Source: a virus. From it: DNA of 47,227 bases. Location: IMG/VR virus record IMGVR_UViG_3300046463_000159, positions 1-47,227 of that record. One strand, given 5' to 3'. Both the position numbers and the translations under genes were made by a program. Shown piece after piece: positions 39,500 through 46,299 of this stretch (the stretch's first letter is position 1; each line of letters opens with the position of its first letter). A model generated the notes under the pieces. It made no database searches. It was not told the DNA's origin and saw only the letters and a program-made list of their open reading frames with translations.

Positions 39500-40231
39500 A
39501 TGACGGCGGGATTTCAACTCTTTACGGACGGGGGCGTATATCAGATTGACGGGACGCGGGCTAATATGGTCCGCCGCCAACTTATCAGCGTCTCTACGAG
39601 CGCAGGTAGCTTGGATATGGGTAAAAACAACGCGGGCACTATGAACTACAACACCGCGAGTATTGCCAATGTCTCGTTCTCTGCGGTTACGCCGTTGCTC
39701 GTTATCTACAGTCCGAACCGTCCCGCCGCAATTATGAAATGCCTATCCACGGGTAGCAACACATGGCAAGCGCAGATATGGACGTACGCGGGTAACGACT
39801 CATTAGAGTTACACGTATTTGACCGCGCGGACGCGGCGGCCCCTGCGGGTGCGGGATACGGACTACAGGTATTCGACGCCTCGGGCGTGCTCGTGGCAGA
39901 CGCACGACAACGTCTAGCCCGCGTGGTGGACGTGCAGTCGGGGAACATTACGGGCGCGGGGGCCGGTTGGGGGCAGTACACAAGCGTGGACTCACAGACA
40001 CAGAGCTACAGCTACAGCGGCGTAGCCAAGGTGGGCGTAGGCGCGATGCTAACCCCGTATACCTGTGCCCCTAACGTCTATTACCGCACACAGGGCTACC
40101 AAACCAACGGCGGGACTATCTCTCGGCAATGGCGCGTTACCTCCATTGGCGGGACGTACCCGGGCAATGAAAATTGTTTCGGCTCCCAATACGACTGGCG
40201 GTTTATGGCCGTCGATCTTAGTTACATGTAA
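39500..40231 (+). CDS. Tail protein with two related modules
   Basis: The 243-residue protein has AGFQLFTDGGVYQIDGTRANMVRRQ at its start and YGLQVFDASGVLVADARQRLARV near residue 120, both matching the single module upstream. The remainder is beta-rich, with aromatic and Ser/Thr residues (SYSYSGVAKVGVG). Proteins of this kind follow gpJ in several phages, with an accessory receptor role suspected. I cannot name a family with certainty. Confidence 0.75.
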   Translation: MTAGFQLFTDGGVYQIDGTRANMVRRQLISVSTSAGSLDMGKNNAGTMNYNTASIANVSFSAVTPLLVIYSPNRPAAIMKCLSTGSNTWQAQIWTYAGNDSLELHVFDRADAAAPAGAGYGLQVFDASGVLVADARQRLARVVDVQSGNITGAGAGWGQYTSVDSQTQSYSYSGVAKVGVGAMLTPYTCAPNVYYRTQGYQTNGGTISRQWRVTSIGGTYPGNENCFGSQYDWRFMAVDLSYM

Positions 40232-40278
40232 TCCAAGTTAAACCTGATAGGCCCTCGCGGCCTGTCCTCGGAGACCTC

Positions 40279-40545
40279 ATGAGTATTTTCTCTCAAGCTG
40301 CGGATAACGCGGCGTCCGGGGGCAAGGTTGTTACGAGCATAGCGGGCACGGCCTACGGCCTCTCCTCGCTCCCTCTTAGCACCTATGTGTCCTTCGCTAC
40401 GCTCGTCCTCACCCTGTTCTATGTATACAACGCTTTGCCCCGCCTGTGGCGTACGAGCTTGGCCCTCAAACGGGGATTGATTAACAAGGATTGGTCCCTG
40501 TGGCAATCCCTCGGGAACCAACCGACTCCGACCAAGGAGGACTAA
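40279..40545 (+). CDS. Holin-like membrane protein
   Basis: The 88-residue protein has one clear membrane segment (TYVSFATLVLTLFYVYNALP, about residues 35-54) preceded by a weakly hydrophobic stretch, and a charged tail (LALKRGLINKDW...PTPTKED). Its place directly before the spanin genes supports a holin role: timed permeabilisation of the inner membrane. The lysozyme is encoded 6 kb away. Confidence 0.7.
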   Translation: MSIFSQAADNAASGGKVVTSIAGTAYGLSSLPLSTYVSFATLVLTLFYVYNALPRLWRTSLALKRGLINKDWSLWQSLGNQPTPTKED

Positions 40546-40904
40546 TGCTCTCTACCCTTTTCGAAAAGGTCCTGCTCGCCCTGCTCGCCCTCCTCATTCT
40601 TGTGGGGGCGTCGTTAGGCGTGTACGCGGCGGTCCAGCACAGCAAGGCGCAGACGGCGCAAATTGAGCAGTTGCAGGCGGCGGCTAGTGAGGCGCGGGCA
40701 GGAGAGGCGGCGGCAATCCAGGCGGCTAGCGCGCTCGGCGCGGCCCTCGATGCGAAAGCGGCGGCCCAAACCACAGCCACACAGAACCACGCGGCCACTA
40801 CTACCCGGCTCGCATCGGCGGTTGCTGCGGCCCCTGCCGTGGCGTCTACGGTCGTACCTGAGAGCTATTGGCTTGCAATCTACGGGGGAGACAATGCGAA
40901 ATAG
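40545..40904 (+). CDS. Rz: Inner-membrane spanin subunit (Rz-like)
   Basis: The start is placed at ATG 40545 (MLSTLFEKVLLALLALLILVGASLG), coupled by TAATG. The 119-residue protein has an N-terminal membrane anchor and a long Ala/Gln-rich coiled-coil periplasmic part. The end overlaps the o-spanin gene by 11 bases, the usual Rz/Rz1 arrangement. It fuses inner and outer membranes in the last step of lysis. Confidence 0.82.
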   Translation: MLSTLFEKVLLALLALLILVGASLGVYAAVQHSKAQTAQIEQLQAAASEARAGEAAAIQAASALGAALDAKAAAQTTATQNHAATTTRLASAVAAAPAVASTVVPESYWLAIYGGDNAK

Positions 40905-41169
40905 TCTCGTCCTGTTCGTGCTCCTCGTGGCTACCGGGTGTCTCTCGGGGTGCGCGGCCCCGGAGGTCCGAACGGTTGTCCAGGTCCAGACGCCCCCGGA
41001 CTCCCTCCTCCAGGACTGTAAGCACGCACCCCGCCCTGCGGACAACACCGTGTACGGTCTCCTCCTCGGGATTCGGGACGAGCGCGGCGTAGTGGAGTCG
41101 TGTGATTGGGCGGATAAGGCGGCCCTCCGCGCCTGGAAAGCGGGCGTTACTGCGGCCTCGGGACAATGA
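40894..41169 (+). CDS. Rz1: Outer-membrane lipoprotein spanin subunit (Rz1-like)
   Basis: The 91-residue protein begins MRNSLVLFVLLVATGCLSGC; LSGC is a good lipobox with Cys20 as the lipidated residue. The mature part has VQVQTPPDSLLQDC and ends with an Ala-rich helix. The gene overlaps Rz in another frame and couples to the zincin gene by ATGA. Confidence 0.82.
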   Translation: MRNSLVLFVLLVATGCLSGCAAPEVRTVVQVQTPPDSLLQDCKHAPRPADNTVYGLLLGIRDERGVVESCDWADKAALRAWKAGVTAASGQ

Positions 41170-41480
41170 GGTACACGCACCCCGTAGCCCCGTACGGCCT
41201 GCGGATTACGTACGTGGATAACCTCAAGGAGTTTCACTCCCTCGCCCCCGGCTACGATGGTCGGGGAGCGGCGGGAGCTACGGCCCCGGGTAAGGCGGTG
41301 GACTTCGTACTGGGTGTGTTTGATAAGAGTTGGCTTACGCTCGTGCACGAGTGCGTACACGTTGCCTCGCTCCTGTTAGCCAAGGCGGGAATTGACCCGC
41401 AGAGTAACAACGCCGAGCCGCTGGCCTATTTGGTAGACCATTTGGCGGCGGTGGGAGCAAAGCGGCTAGGGTTGCGCTAG
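41166..41480 (+). CDS. Small zincin-type metallopeptidase-like protein
   Basis: The 104-residue protein has HECVHVASLLL (His61, Glu62, His65) and a downstream Glu in NNAEPLAYLVD, the gluzincin HExxH...E pattern in a very small domain. Similar proteins are found near phage lysis genes; their substrate is unknown. It is the last gene of the rightward block and faces the origin region. Confidence 0.75.
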   Translation: MRYTHPVAPYGLRITYVDNLKEFHSLAPGYDGRGAAGATAPGKAVDFVLGVFDKSWLTLVHECVHVASLLLAKAGIDPQSNNAEPLAYLVDHLAAVGAKRLGLR

Positions 41481-41483
41481 CGG

Positions 41484-41492
41484 TTATCCACA
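41484..41492 (+). promoter_or_regulatory. DnaA box (TTATCCACA)
   Basis: A perfect match to the high-affinity DnaA consensus. It lies 3 bases after the last rightward gene, next to an AT-rich stretch and the iterons, as in plasmid origins that use host DnaA. Confidence 0.75.
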
Positions 41493-41668
41493 GGTGAGAG
41501 AACGCGGGAGCGCCTCTAGTTAAGGTTTTAAATCTCTCTCGTTAGGGTCTCTACCAGAGACCTTTTCGCGGGTAATCGGTATCTACGGGAGACCTATAGC
41601 ACGGTCGTTCGGTCTCTGGTAGATACGTATCCCACAGAGACCTATCCGATTAGTCTCAGTCAGAGACC
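41484..41668. other. Candidate plasmid-type replication origin with five iterons
   Basis: After the DnaA box come an AT-rich stretch (TTAAGGTTTTAAAT, 41520-41533) and copies of a 17-bp palindromic unit, GGTCTCTACCAGAGACC: perfect at 41546-41562; variants at 41578-41594, 41611-41627, 41626-41642 and 41652-41668. The last copy overlaps the end of the Rep-like gene. DnaA box, AT-rich opening region and iterons beside a Rep-like gene are the classic elements of an iteron plasmid origin. Confidence 0.7.
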
Positions 41669-42246
41669 TTTCCTTGTAGCCTTTTGAGGAGTATGTCCCG
41701 GACCTCGGGGGCGAGCTTGTCCATGTTCTCCATGAGGTTTTGGATATTTATCTGCATGGCGTGGTCATTAAACTGATTGAAATTAACCGTAAGGTTCTCG
41801 ATAGTCACTATCTTGGCCCCGGCAAAGTCGCCAGTCATCATTACATGCTTAAGCTCGGCTACCGCGCCTTTAACTCCGTCCGGGACGTAATCCCATGTAG
41901 CGTCCGCAATCGGGCGGCCCTTGTCGTCCGATATGCCTATTTTCTCCCGCAGCGTGTACTTATTGTTGCGGCCCATTTTCTCCCGCGTGATGTAGCCGCA
42001 CCGCTCTAGCTCGTCTAGCGCGCGGTGTACCTGCGCCTTGGAGATACCGGACTTTTCAATGATCGTAGGGATACCCGGGAACGCAATCCCGCTCTTAAAA
42101 TTAGTGTGGGCTTTGATTACGGCGTAGACGGTAAAGGCGTACGGCCCCATGCGGGCCACGTCCCCACTCTCTATCATGCTGCGGAACACATGAAACCATG
42201 TGGTCTCGGCCTGGAATAGGTCGTACTGCGTGGCCTCCTCGTCCAT
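41656..42246 (-). CDS. Winged-helix protein, candidate plasmid replication initiator
   Basis: The start is placed at ATG 42246, overlapping the ParG-like stop by one base (TGATG). The 196-residue protein has TWFHVFRSMIESGDVARMGPYAFTVYAVIKAHTNFKSG, then a winged helix-turn-helix (GIPTIIEKSGISKAQVHRALDELERCGYITREKMGR), an N-terminal-domain pattern seen in plasmid replication proteins. The iteron array begins inside its 3' end. By context it is the initiator; it could also be a plasmid transcription regulator. No replicase or primase motif is seen, so host polymerases or the phage set would do the synthesis. Confidence 0.6.
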   Translation of the reverse strand: MDEEATQYDLFQAETTWFHVFRSMIESGDVARMGPYAFTVYAVIKAHTNFKSGIAFPGIPTIIEKSGISKAQVHRALDELERCGYITREKMGRNNKYTLREKIGISDDKGRPIADATWDYVPDGVKGAVAELKHVMMTGDFAGAKIVTIENLTVNFNQFNDHAMQINIQNLMENMDKLAPEVRDILLKRLQGKVSD

Positions 42247-42653
42247 CACCCGCCCCGGTTGTGCTTGGCGGCCCGCTCTCGCTTGAGGGCGGCCAGTTGC
42301 TTGGCGATTGCCTCCGCTACTACGTCCTTTTGTTTGAGGCGGGTAAGGAGGCAAAACTCGCGTAGCTCCTCGGAGAGGTCCGTAGGTATGCGCACGTTGA
42401 GCGGGATTCCCGGGTCCGGGCGCTCCTCTTTCGTGGCGGCCCACGCTGGATAGGCGGGCGTCTGCGGCGGTTGGTCTGTGGGCGCGGGGGTTGGAGCCTC
42501 CCGAACCTCAGAAGCGGCCCCTGTGGCCTGTGCGGCGGTCTGCGGCACGTCCGGGTCCGGTACGGTGTTTATTACCGGGGCGGCCTTTTGTATGTCCTCT
42601 AGGATGGTGTTTCGATTAGGGCGGCCCGCGCTCATTGTTGGTTGCTTCGTCAT
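42246..42653 (-). CDS. ParG-like centromere-binding protein (ribbon-helix-helix)
   Basis: The 135-residue protein has a Pro/Ala-rich flexible N-terminal half with GRPNRNTILEDIQKAA, then a ribbon-helix-helix domain in the C-terminal 50 residues (IPLNVRIPTDLSEELREFCLLTRLKQKDVVAEAIAKQLA). Such proteins bind the centromere and autoregulate with a small ParA. The genes overlap by ATGA, typical of type Ib parFG operons. It is longer than ParG itself owing to the linker. Confidence 0.7.
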   Translation of the reverse strand: MTKQPTMSAGRPNRNTILEDIQKAAPVINTVPDPDVPQTAAQATGAASEVREAPTPAPTDQPPQTPAYPAWAATKEERPDPGIPLNVRIPTDLSEELREFCLLTRLKQKDVVAEAIAKQLAALKRERAAKHNRGG

Positions 42654-43324
42654 TTCCCGTAGACCTCCAGATAAACAGACTTCATTTCGTGGGCGGCCTT
42701 GGCGTCGAAGTCCTCCCCGATCATTTCGCAGACGCCCCGGCCCTGCGCCATTGCTAGCTTGAATGTTTCCCGTGTGCCTACGAGCGTGCGGCAGCGTGGG
42801 AGGAGCGCGGCGTAGGCCTTCATTTCCTCAATCATTACCTTGGTAAGGCGTTTGCGCGGGTCCGCCTCGTTGAGGACCACCTGCGCGTTAATGCTGCGCC
42901 CTAGCGTTTCCGTGAGGGTCTCCAACACGCCGTACAACCCCGGCACAGTCTTTAAGTCTGCGGGCGAGGGCTTGAGCGGGACTACGATTACGTCCCCCGC
43001 TGCGAGTGCCGCGCGAGCTAGGCGCGTGTCTTTCCCGCCCACATCAATAAACACGTCTGTGTATTCGCCTACGGCGGCGGCTAGCAAGTCGCGAAACTCG
43101 TCTACAAGGTCCGCCTCCAGCAAATGCTTAAGGGTGCGCCCCTCCACACGCTCCACGTCTGCCAACACGCTACGGTCCTCTACCCACGCTTGGCTAGTCT
43201 CCTGGCCGTCTAGGTCTAGGATCACACATTTATAGTTAAGGGCGGCCCGTATGGCGGCTAGGTTCTGACAAAACGTACTTTTCCCCGTACCGCCTTTCTG
43301 TGCGACAACGCAAGTAACACTCAT
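42650..43324 (-). CDS. parA: ParA-family partition ATPase (ParF type)
   Basis: The 224-residue protein has the deviant Walker A box KGGTGKST (residues 10-17), VILDLDGQETSQAW (switch I), DVFIDVGGKDTRLARAAL (Walker B) and VIVVPLKPSPAD. The short length without an N-terminal HTH is that of type Ib (ParF) partition proteins, which move plasmids on the nucleoid. A sigma70 promoter and tandem repeats lie directly upstream. It starts the par-rep operon. Confidence 0.92.
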   Translation of the reverse strand: MSVTCVVAQKGGTGKSTFCQNLAAIRAALNYKCVILDLDGQETSQAWVEDRSVLADVERVEGRTLKHLLEADLVDEFRDLLAAAVGEYTDVFIDVGGKDTRLARAALAAGDVIVVPLKPSPADLKTVPGLYGVLETLTETLGRSINAQVVLNEADPRKRLTKVMIEEMKAYAALLPRCRTLVGTRETFKLAMAQGRGVCEMIGEDFDAKAAHEMKSVYLEVYGK

Positions 43325-43357
43325 GTTTTAATCCTTATCGTGTTGGATTGTTTCGGG

Positions 43358-43386
43358 ATAGTAGGGTAAAGGTCCGTACGTGTAAA
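43358..43386 (-). promoter_or_regulatory. Sigma70-type promoter of the par-rep operon
   Basis: On the minus strand TTTACA (43386-43381), 17-base spacer, TACTAT (43363-43358), 34 bases before the parA start codon. The tandem repeats at 43419-43442 lie just upstream of the -35. Confidence 0.65.
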
Positions 43387-43418
43387 GGAGTTTAGCGAGG
43401 GGCCGCCGCATTACCTAC

Positions 43419-43442
43419 AAACTAGGAAACAAACTAGGAAAC
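43419..43442. repeat. Tandem 12-bp repeats, candidate centromere (parS/parH)
   Basis: AAACTAGGAAAC occurs twice head to tail (43419-43430, 43431-43442), followed by TAGCTAGG. Tandem short repeats upstream of the par promoter are where ParG-type proteins bind. Confidence 0.55.
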
Positions 43443-43470
43443 TAGCTAGGTTGGTAGTTTGGCGTTACGC

Positions 43471-43863
43471 CTATCGTCTGTGCGTGCTCACGTATGCGTC
43501 TACGCGGTCATCGTAGTACTGCTCGGCGTCCTGTTGCATGGCCTCGGAGCACGCCCGCGAGGCGTCTAAGCGGCAACGGTCAGCGGTGTCTAGAAACTGT
43601 TGCTTGGAGTCTTGCGCCTTGGTAACGGCGTAGTAAGCCCCGCGCCCATTGGACACGAAGCGCTCCCGGCTACGGGCGGCGTCATTGATGCAGGGTTGGA
43701 ATAGGACCGAGTTTTGTAGCGGCCCGCAAAGGCGTACTGAGGTCTGATAATGGGCGTCCGCGCGTTGCTGTAGGTTAGCCTCCGCCTCGGGCGGGAGCGT
43801 GCTTTGCGCGGAGCAAGAAAGAGAAAGGCCCGCGAGAACGCAGGCCGAGAGGGGTTTAAACAT
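43471..43863 (-). CDS. Exported Cys-containing protein (130 aa)
   Basis: The start is placed at ATG 43863 after CAGGAGGCC (MFKPLSACVLAGLSLSCSAQS). The N-terminus is a signal peptide, probably cleaved after CSA; the Cys there fits a lipobox poorly. The mature protein has Cys at VRLCGPL, QPCIND, DRCRL and SRACSEA, likely two disulphides, and a helical C-terminus. It sits between a lipoprotein gene and the par operon. Not recognised; a periplasmic role such as immunity or lysogenic conversion is a guess. Confidence 0.65.
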   Translation of the reverse strand: MFKPLSACVLAGLSLSCSAQSTLPPEAEANLQQRADAHYQTSVRLCGPLQNSVLFQPCINDAARSRERFVSNGRGAYYAVTKAQDSKQQFLDTADRCRLDASRACSEAMQQDAEQYYDDRVDAYVSTHRR

Positions 43864-43900
43864 TTGGCCTCCTGTGGTGGAGGCCCATGCTAGCACGCGG

Positions 43901-44707
43901 TCAGTTACCCGCTTTCATGGCCGCCGCTACCGGCGTAGCAATGGCGTTAATCCATTGTTCGTTAAGCCACGCGTCCGGGGTGCGGCAGTCCGCGCCGAGG
44001 TGTCCCGCCGTGTACGTGTTCGTAACCGTGTTGGTCGTCGGGTCGGACACGAACGTACTATTGAGGACGCCCACCGGGAACCCGCCGCCTTGCGTGGAGG
44101 CGTTCCCGATTGCTTGGATAACGCCGTCCGCCGCGCTGTGGCCCGTAGCTGCGTCACAGGTCGGGACAGGCATGATTACAAACACGAGCTTACCGGCTAC
44201 GTGCATCCGTTGGAGATACACGTAAATGTCTTGCCGGAACTGCGCGAGGGCGGCTTGTTGGTTCGGGTCGTCCATCGGCGTAACCATATCGTCAATGACG
44301 AAGTTAGCCACTACGAACCCGTTGGGGTCCGTCTTAAATTGATCGTCCGTGGGCGGGAGGCCGTTATTCTCGCCCATGATAAGGGCGTGCAGCGTCGTCC
44401 CGTCCATTACCTGCGGGGTTACCGTGGCGGTTACGCCCTGGGCCGCGAGGGCGTCTTGCAACGTTGCAACCGTTTGCGCGGCAGCGTCAGAAGCGGATAC
44501 CGGGGCCGTTGCTGCGGAGGCGTCCGAGGCTACGTCCGTGGCGGCCTTGGCCGTGGATTTTACCGTAGCGCCCGCGAGCGGGTTACCGTAGAACGAGAGC
44601 GTAGGATTCTTGATGCTCGTTGCCGGGGCCGGGGAGGTATCCGACCCACCCCCGCCACAGGCGGAGAGGAGGGCGGCAGTGAGGATGCAGAGAGTACGTT
44701 TAATCAT
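43901..44707 (-). CDS. Large lipoprotein (268 aa), possible host-modifying gene
   Basis: The protein begins MIKRTLCILTAALLSACGGG, with lipobox LSAC and Cys17, followed by a Gly/Ser linker, a type common in Burkholderiales. The Ala/Ser/Thr-rich segment 30-90 is followed by a compact domain with VVANFVIDDMVTP, QDIYVYLQRMHVAGKLVFVIMPVP and GHLGADCRTPDAWLNEQW. The order recalls SGNH hydrolases, but the GDS block is not clear (SFYGNPLAG), so I do not assign it. No ribosome site stronger than GAGAAC is visible. It may be expressed in the plasmid state as a surface protein. Confidence 0.65.
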   Translation of the reverse strand: MIKRTLCILTAALLSACGGGGSDTSPAPATSIKNPTLSFYGNPLAGATVKSTAKAATDVASDASAATAPVSASDAAAQTVATLQDALAAQGVTATVTPQVMDGTTLHALIMGENNGLPPTDDQFKTDPNGFVVANFVIDDMVTPMDDPNQQAALAQFRQDIYVYLQRMHVAGKLVFVIMPVPTCDAATGHSAADGVIQAIGNASTQGGGFPVGVLNSTFVSDPTTNTVTNTYTAGHLGADCRTPDAWLNEQWINAIATPVAAAMKAGN

Positions 44708-44801
44708 TTGTGGTTCTCAGGTTTGCTAGTAAGACCGCCGTAATAACGGCAGGGAATTGTAAAGGTTTAGTCGGGAGTCCGTCCGTGACGGGTAAGAGGT
44801 A

Positions 44802-44817
44802 AGGGCCCGGAGGCCCT
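44802..44817 (-). terminator. Hairpin between the 56-codon gene and the lipoprotein gene
   Basis: AGGGCC-TCCG-GGCCCT forms a 6-bp GC stem on the minus strand, followed by TACCTCTTACCC rather than a T-run. It may be a weak terminator or pause site. Confidence 0.3.
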
Positions 44818-44829
44818 CCCGCTCTCGCC

Positions 44830-45000
44830 TTACTCGTCTCCGAACAGGATTTCGCTTTTGATGGCGCAGAGTTGGGCGAGTACCGACTCGTCTTTCATTT
44901 TGGCGGCGGCGGCTTGCATCATGCTAAGAGCTTCGAGGACGCGGATACCCTTTTCTGCGGCGGCCTGGACAACATCGTTGCGGGTGATTTTGCGTGCCAT
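44830..45000 (-). CDS. Small helical protein (56 aa) behind a strong promoter
   Basis: A 56-codon frame starts at ATG 45000 after ACAGGAGATAC. It begins MARKITRNDVVQAAAEKGI, with EALSMMQAAAAKMKDESV, and is helical. It is the first gene after the best sigma70 promoter of the window. It is probably expressed in the plasmid state and could be a regulator or toxin/antitoxin-like product, but no motif proves this. Confidence 0.65.
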   Translation of the reverse strand: MARKITRNDVVQAAAEKGIRVLEALSMMQAAAAKMKDESVLAQLCAIKSEILFGDE

Positions 45001-45047
45001 TTTGTATCTCCTGTTAGGTCCGCCGCGTCGTGCAGCGCATGAGTAAG

Positions 45048-45076
45048 AATATACGCGGGTACACCTTTGGTGTCAA
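45048..45076 (-). promoter_or_regulatory. Strong sigma70 promoter
   Basis: On the minus strand TTGACA (45076-45071), exact 17-base spacer, TATATT (45053-45048). The spacer carries GGTGTACCC, at the same position as in the early promoter at 17889-17917. It directs transcription toward the accessory and plasmid genes. Confidence 0.75.
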
Positions 45077-45079
45077 CCC

Positions 45080-45292
45080 CTAAATTGCATCGATACTCAA
45101 AATTCCCGCCTGGAGTTGCCGTACAAGCTCCTTAGCCTCCCCCGCCCGTAGATACAGCGCGTTACATGCCCCGTTGGCAAAGTGGAACGCTACGTGTACC
45201 TCCTTGCGCTCCAGTGAGACAACCACAGAAACGGTTACGGGTTCCTGCGGGATAGAGTGCTTAATCAGGGCCTTGCGGTAAAGCATAACCAT
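45080..45292 (-). CDS. Hypothetical protein (70 aa)
   Basis: The 70-residue protein has VTVSVVVSLERKEVHVAFHFANGACNALYLRAGEAKELVRQL, a small beta-sheet plus helix. The start follows ATAAGGAGTCC. It lies directly upstream of the strong promoter. Not recognised. Confidence 0.65.
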   Translation of the reverse strand: MVMLYRKALIKHSIPQEPVTVSVVVSLERKEVHVAFHFANGACNALYLRAGEAKELVRQLQAGILSIDAI

Positions 45293-45343
45293 GTTGGACT
45301 CCTTATTATCGGCTAGGGTTACGCGCTCGGCCTAGCCGTACTC

Positions 45344-45487
45344 TTAGCGGAAAAGGTGCGGGTGTCTCCGCTTGAACTCCTCCAGTGCGGCCCGCTGTGC
45401 GACTAACCACGGGTCCCGAGCTACGAGGCGCGCGGAGCGCTCGCGGGAAAGGAACCGGAGGAGGGCGCGGATTCTACGGAACGTCAC
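45344..45487 (-). CDS. Small basic protein (47 aa)
   Basis: A 47-codon frame starts with GTG at 45487, overlapping the previous stop by GTGA. It is strongly basic (FRRIRALLRFLSRERSARLVARD, then EEFKRRHPHLFR). Coupling supports it; a longer upstream frame would cover the neighbouring gene and is rejected. Confidence 0.5.
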   Translation of the reverse strand: MTFRRIRALLRFLSRERSARLVARDPWLVAQRAALEEFKRRHPHLFR

Positions 45488-45642
45488 GGGAGCATTTCCG
45501 CAACGCGGCGGGCGCAACGCTCCGCACGGGCCAAGGAACGGAACCGGGTAACCAACCCCTCCGGGCCGTGGACCTCGTACCAACCTCCCGAAAGCTCAAC
45601 GCTCACGGAGAGGTGCTCGCTATCAAAGGTGCTTACCGTCAT
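45484..45642 (-). CDS. Small hypothetical protein (52 aa)
   Basis: A 52-codon frame starts at ATG 45642 shortly after GGAGACC. It has SVSVELSGGWYEVHGPEG and a C-terminal Arg/Ala helix (LARAERCARRVAEML). It couples to the next frame by GTGA. Not recognised. Confidence 0.5.
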   Translation of the reverse strand: MTVSTFDSEHLSVSVELSGGWYEVHGPEGLVTRFRSLARAERCARRVAEMLP

Positions 45643-45652
45643 TTGTGGTCTC

Positions 45653-45841
45653 CTACGCGGCCTTGACCGCTGCGGGGTTACGGACGATTCGAATATTTCC
45701 CGGCAGCGTTACCACCACGGGGCCGCCCAAGGCGTCCGCTAAGTCTTGGGCTACTGCGTCTATCAATCCCTGAATCAGGGCGGGCGTGGGGCGGATAGCC
45801 TTGCTGTAAGCCTCCGCCGCCGTAACTACTTGCTTGCGCAT
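45653..45841 (-). CDS. Small hypothetical protein (62 aa)
   Basis: The 62-residue protein has VVTAAEAYSKAIRPTPALIQGLIDAVAQDLADALGG and a beta C-terminus. The start follows TCAGGAGTCC. An intergenic hairpin (GCCCTC-TTAG-GAGGGC, 45867-45882) precedes it. Not recognised. Confidence 0.6.
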   Translation of the reverse strand: MRKQVVTAAEAYSKAIRPTPALIQGLIDAVAQDLADALGGPVVVTLPGNIRIVRNPAAVKAA

Positions 45842-45889
45842 TAGGACTCCTGATTAGCGCGTGGTAGCCCTCCTAAGAGGGCCGGGGCG

Positions 45890-46207
45890 TTACTCCGCCA
45901 GTTCGTAGCGCACTTCACGCATGTAATTCATCGGGTACCCCACGCCCGCGTACTGCCATTTGAGCTTGTCCTCCAGTGCGGCGAGGGCGGCTAACTGCGT
46001 GTTCTGCCACGGCCCCTCATGCACCCTGCCGTCAAAGCCGGTAGCTACGCACCGCGTTTGAATCAGCTTTGCGGACACGTTCTCGGCACGACCAATCGAC
46101 GGGTACCGGTACGCCGCGCTTTTGATTGCCTCCTGTTCGCTACCTGCGAGCCAATCGCACTTTGCTTTCTTGCCGATGAAAACGCGGTGCGTAGCGTCGT
46201 TACTCAT
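45890..46207 (-). CDS. Hypothetical protein (105 aa), first gene of the accessory block
   Basis: The start is placed at ATG 46207 (MSNDATHRVFIGKKAKCDW) after CCAGGAG. The product has WLAGSEQEAIKSAAYRYPSIGRAENVSAKLIQTR and a beta C-terminal part. A longer upstream reading has no ribosome site and runs through the promoter. The gene follows the promoter at 46237-46266. Not recognised. Confidence 0.6.
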   Translation of the reverse strand: MSNDATHRVFIGKKAKCDWLAGSEQEAIKSAAYRYPSIGRAENVSAKLIQTRCVATGFDGRVHEGPWQNTQLAALAALEDKLKWQYAGVGYPMNYMREVRYELAE

Positions 46208-46236
46208 ATCTGCTCCTGGTTCGTTGCGTTGGACAG

Positions 46237-46266
46237 ATATTCGCACGGGTACCCTTTTGCTGTCAA
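46237..46266 (-). promoter_or_regulatory. Sigma70-type promoter for the accessory block
   Basis: On the minus strand TTGACA (46266-46261), 18-base spacer, GAATAT (46242-46237), a modest -10. The spacer holds the perfect palindrome GGGTACCC, related to the element in the other promoters. Confidence 0.5.
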
Positions 46267-46299
46267 CTATCAAAACCAAATATTTTCACGAGGTAACGT

